Source: Chloroflexota bacterium
GTDB taxonomy: Bacteria; Chloroflexota; Dehalococcoidia; SAR202; UBA11138
Reading direction: 5' to 3'
Assembly (NCBI GenBank): GCA_022566975.1
Contig: JADFHV010000115.1
Span: 1-6,812 of the forward strand
Length of the DNA: 6,812 nt
The translations under genes and the position numbers were made by a program. Every line of letters begins with the position of its first letter. The stretch's first letter is position 1. Shown in pieces: positions 4,653 to 6,812 of the stretch. The notes beneath the pieces were generated by a model, which saw only the letters and a program-made list of their open reading frames with translations, did no database searches and had not been told where the DNA came from.

Positions 4653-6345
4653 ACTGGACGTCGGCGCGGCTCTCGAAAGCCTGGCCCGAGCGAGGGCGGG
4701 TCTCTGGAGCATGTCCGCATGTGGTGTGACACGGTCGCAGTCGAGGATCCCCGCGCTGGTCGACCAGGACGCCTACGCGCCCGGCAGCGAGCGAGTGCGG
4801 GTGCTCCTGGTCTCGGGCCTCTCGGGCGAGCGTCGGGACGTGGAGACGTCCCTCCGGGTCCTCGAGGATTTCGCCCGCCGGGGCGACCGACTGGCCGAGA
4901 GAATCGGCCTTAGTGCGGTGCCCTGCGCCCACCCGGACGGCCTTGCCCAGGACATCGGTCCCGAGAACGGCGCAGGGGGCCTTCCCGGCACGGGGTACCC
5001 ACCGGAGGGTGGCTTCTTCCACCACCCGCAGCACCCAGAGAAACGCTACCTGTGGCGCTGGGTCTGCTTCCAGGCCCCGGACCTCGTCGTTGAGCTGCGG
5101 TGCGGCGGAGGCCCGGTGTGGGAGGTCAACGAGGCGGCCGCTCATCTCGCGGCCGCCCTGGATGCCGGAAGGCTCGGCCCAACAGATAGCCTGGTCGCGG
5201 CCCTCGGCAGAGGCACGCCGAGCGGGCTGGGTCCGATCCAGGGCGTTCGTCTGACAGTCGACCCTGGGAGGGCCGTCGCCGAGCTGGACCGGCTGTGGAC
5301 CGCCGTCCTCCGCTCGTCGGACTCCTGGACCTCGCCCGCACGAGTGGAGCTTGCGCGGAGGCGAGCCCGCTCGCCACTCGAGATAGGGCGCGTTCTCGCG
5401 TCGGTCTATGGCCATGCGCTGGACCCGGTGGTCTATACGCAGGGGGTCGCCATGAGCGGACGCCTGCGTCTGGCCGCGCTGGAGCCGTCCGCCCCCAACC
5501 CGGCGCAGGACATCGTCCGAGTCGTGTCGCCCTATGCGTCCAGCCCCCATAGGGCCTTCGGTGACGTACCGGAGACGGCAGGTCTGGCCGGGGTGCTCTG
5601 GGGCGACGAGCTGACCGAAGCAACGGGAGACGCCCGGTACGCCGACCTGGTCGTCAGGGCCGCTGACTGCTACCAGCCGAGGGGGCTGGGTCAGGCGCCC
5701 CTGCCCGCCGACGCCGACTTCCGGGTCGAGGACATGTTCTTCGCCGCGACGATACTGGGCCGCGCCTACGGCATCACCGGGGACCGGGGCTATGTAGACC
5801 TGCTGGCCGAGTTCCTGATAAACACCGGGACCCAGCAGCAGGACGGGCTGTTCTGGCACTGCCTTTCGGCACCCTACTACTGGGGTAGGGGCAACGGCTT
5901 CGCGGCGCTGGGCATGACGGAAGCGCTGACCTACCTGCCCGATGACCATCCGCACAGGGGCGCCATCGTGTCCACGCTCGTCAAGCAGATGGACGCGCTA
6001 CGCGCCCTCCAGGAACGCTCGGGCATGTACCGGCAGGTGCTGGACTTCCCCGGCTCCTACCAGGAGTTCACCGCCACCTGCATGATCGGCTACGCCATGG
6101 CCCGGGGTCTCCGCCTAGGCTGGCTGGACTCGTCGTTCCGGAGCATGGTGGACCTGGCATGGCGAGGAGTCTCGGAGCGCATCGACGACCACGGCGAGGT
6201 GGTGGACGCGTGCGCTGGAACGGGGGTCCAGGCCAGCCTCCAGGACTACCTGGACCGGCCGGCTATCTTTGGAGTCGATGACCGCAGCGGCAGCATGGCA
6301 CTGTGGTTCGCCGTGGAGATGGAGCGCCTGCTCAGGAACGGCTGA
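4639..6345 (+). CDS. M14-carboxypeptidase-like domain fused to a GH88/GH105-type unsaturated glycoside hydrolase domain
   Basis: This is a 568-residue protein with no signal peptide or membrane helix, so probably cytosolic. Residues about 25-205 resemble an M14/succinylglutamate-desuccinylase-like alpha/beta domain: RVRVLLVSGLSGERRDVE (52-69), VPCAHPDGL (94-102), GYPPEGGFFHHPQHPE (119-134) and APDLVVELRCG (146-156). The usual HGDE becomes SGER and the usual DLHG-type His is Arg154, so the zinc site looks lost. Residues about 305-566 resemble GH88/GH105 (alpha/alpha)6-barrel hydrolases: VEDMFFAATILGRAYGITGD (363-382) with a candidate catalytic Asp365, DGLFWHC (402-408), YYWGRGNGFAALG (413-425), MYRQVLDFPGSYQEFTAT (463-480) and GLRLGWLD (490-497). 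That family hydrates unsaturated uronyl or rhamnogalacturonyl ends left by polysaccharide lyases. About 100 residues between the parts are unassigned. It stands alone and divergent from the PncC-like gene. The true substrate is unknown. Confidence 0.82.
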   Translation: MTGGKLDVGAALESLARARAGLWSMSACGVTRSQSRIPALVDQDAYAPGSERVRVLLVSGLSGERRDVETSLRVLEDFARRGDRLAERIGLSAVPCAHPDGLAQDIGPENGAGGLPGTGYPPEGGFFHHPQHPEKRYLWRWVCFQAPDLVVELRCGGGPVWEVNEAAAHLAAALDAGRLGPTDSLVAALGRGTPSGLGPIQGVRLTVDPGRAVAELDRLWTAVLRSSDSWTSPARVELARRRARSPLEIGRVLASVYGHALDPVVYTQGVAMSGRLRLAALEPSAPNPAQDIVRVVSPYASSPHRAFGDVPETAGLAGVLWGDELTEATGDARYADLVVRAADCYQPRGLGQAPLPADADFRVEDMFFAATILGRAYGITGDRGYVDLLAEFLINTGTQQQDGLFWHCLSAPYYWGRGNGFAALGMTEALTYLPDDHPHRGAIVSTLVKQMDALRALQERSGMYRQVLDFPGSYQEFTATCMIGYAMARGLRLGWLDSSFRSMVDLAWRGVSERIDDHGEVVDACAGTGVQASLQDYLDRPAIFGVDDRSGSMALWFAVEMERLLRNG

Positions 6346-6387
6346 CGCCAGGGTTGGCCCCCGCCCTGAGGCAGCGCTGAAGGGCCT

Positions 6388-6812
6388 TCATGCGTCGGAT
6401 AGATGAGGCTCTCTCACCCAGGCGGTATACTCGGCTATCTTGCGGAAGCCCAGCTGTCGGTATATGCCCTCTGCCATCTCGGACGGGGACAGCGCAACGT
6501 CAAGTCCTGTCGCTGACTTTGTTGCCGTCCGTGTGATTGCTTCCCCGTACCCGCGCCTACGGTACTCGGGCAGCGTCGATATCCCGTAGACGCCGACGAG
6601 GTCTTCGCCGACATAGGCGATAGAGCTGGTCACGACGCGGCCGTCCACCAGCCCGACGAAGTACCGCATTCTCGGGTCCTTCAGCGTGCTCGGGTGGTGC
6701 ATGCCCAGCGGCCTCGCCTCCCTGATAGCGTCGGGGCTCTCGAACCCATCGTAAGTCGCAAATCCGAACTTTCGGAGCGTCGCCTCATCCTCGACCAGCT
6801 CGATCTCCAGGT
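6388..6812 (-). CDS. GNAT-family N-acetyltransferase, N-terminus missing at window edge
   Basis: The frame is open from the right edge (first whole codon at 6810) to TGA at 6390-6388, giving 140 residues. An internal Met at residue 37 (6702) would give a 104-residue protein, but the upstream residues (LEIELVEDEATLRKFG and on) read as the normal first strand and helix of a GNAT fold, so the real start lies beyond the window. Seen are the YFVGLVDGRVVTSSIAYVGE strands, motif A VYGISTLPEYRRRGYGEAI (74-92) with the acetyl-CoA pyrophosphate loop RRRGYG (84-89), and motif B IYRQLGFRKIAEY (116-128). It would transfer an acetyl group from acetyl-CoA to an amine; the substrate cannot be told. It is convergent with the preceding hydrolase, with 42 bp between the stop codons. 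Confidence 0.88.
   Translation of the reverse strand, partial: LEIELVEDEATLRKFGFATYDGFESPDAIREARPLGMHHPSTLKDPRMRYFVGLVDGRVVTSSIAYVGEDLVGVYGISTLPEYRRRGYGEAITRTATKSATGLDVALSPSEMAEGIYRQLGFRKIAEYTAWVREPHLSDA

Noticed and set aside
4570..5955. Long minus-strand open frame (461 codons) opposite the glycoside hydrolase gene
   Set aside because: Its translation is Arg/Gly/Pro-rich with no recognisable motifs. The plus strand has clear domain motifs and codon structure. Long antisense frames are common in high-GC genes.
6346..6387. CAGGG...CCCTG and GCAGCGCTG inverted repeats between convergent genes
   Set aside because: The stems are short with a 10-nt loop or simple self-complementarity, and there is no T-tract on either strand. 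Not distinguishable from chance in GC-rich DNA.

Overview
The window holds six protein-coding genes of a free-living, high-GC bacterium. Two run off the edges. Families and base composition would fit Chloroflexota (for example the Dehalococcoidia/SAR202 side) or Actinomycetota, but nothing in the sequence fixes the taxon. I see no rRNA, tRNA, CRISPR array, insertion sequence or phage gene.

Layout, left to right: (1) 882-1, minus: a GtrB/DPM1-like family 2 glycosyltransferase with C-terminal membrane helices, cut by the left edge. Its base composition is visibly lower in GC than the rest. (2) 1029-2459, plus, divergent from gene 1: a phytoene-desaturase-like FAD-dependent oxidoreductase. Its body and C-terminus are clear, but the N-terminal GxGxxG motif is missing and the start region looks damaged or frameshifted. 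(3) 2460-2857: a gap of about 400 bp with no convincing gene. (4) 2858-3967, plus: a phosphotriesterase-family metal hydrolase with all metal ligands, using Glu as the bridging residue. (5) 4582-4094, minus, convergent with gene 4: a stand-alone CinA C-terminal domain protein (PncC-like nicotinamide nucleotide amidase). (6) 4639-6345, plus, divergent from gene 5: a two-domain protein joining an M14-carboxypeptidase-like domain, whose three zinc ligands appear to be replaced, to a GH88/GH105-type unsaturated glycoside hydrolase domain. (7) 6812-6388, minus, convergent: a GNAT N-acetyltransferase lacking its N-terminus.

The genes do not form one obvious operon. Strand changes at almost every boundary, so most genes must be transcribed separately. 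The clearest regulatory site is the 56-bp divergent region 4583-4638. There a perfect TATAAT sits exactly where it would make the hydrolase mRNA leaderless, and the overlapping reverse complement TATAGT, with a TTGCCG box 17 bp away, could drive the PncC gene from the same bases.

I found no multi-gene system that I would call undescribed. The points most worth following are the M14-like/GH88 fusion, the shared symmetric promoter, and the broken-looking N-terminus of the oxidoreductase.
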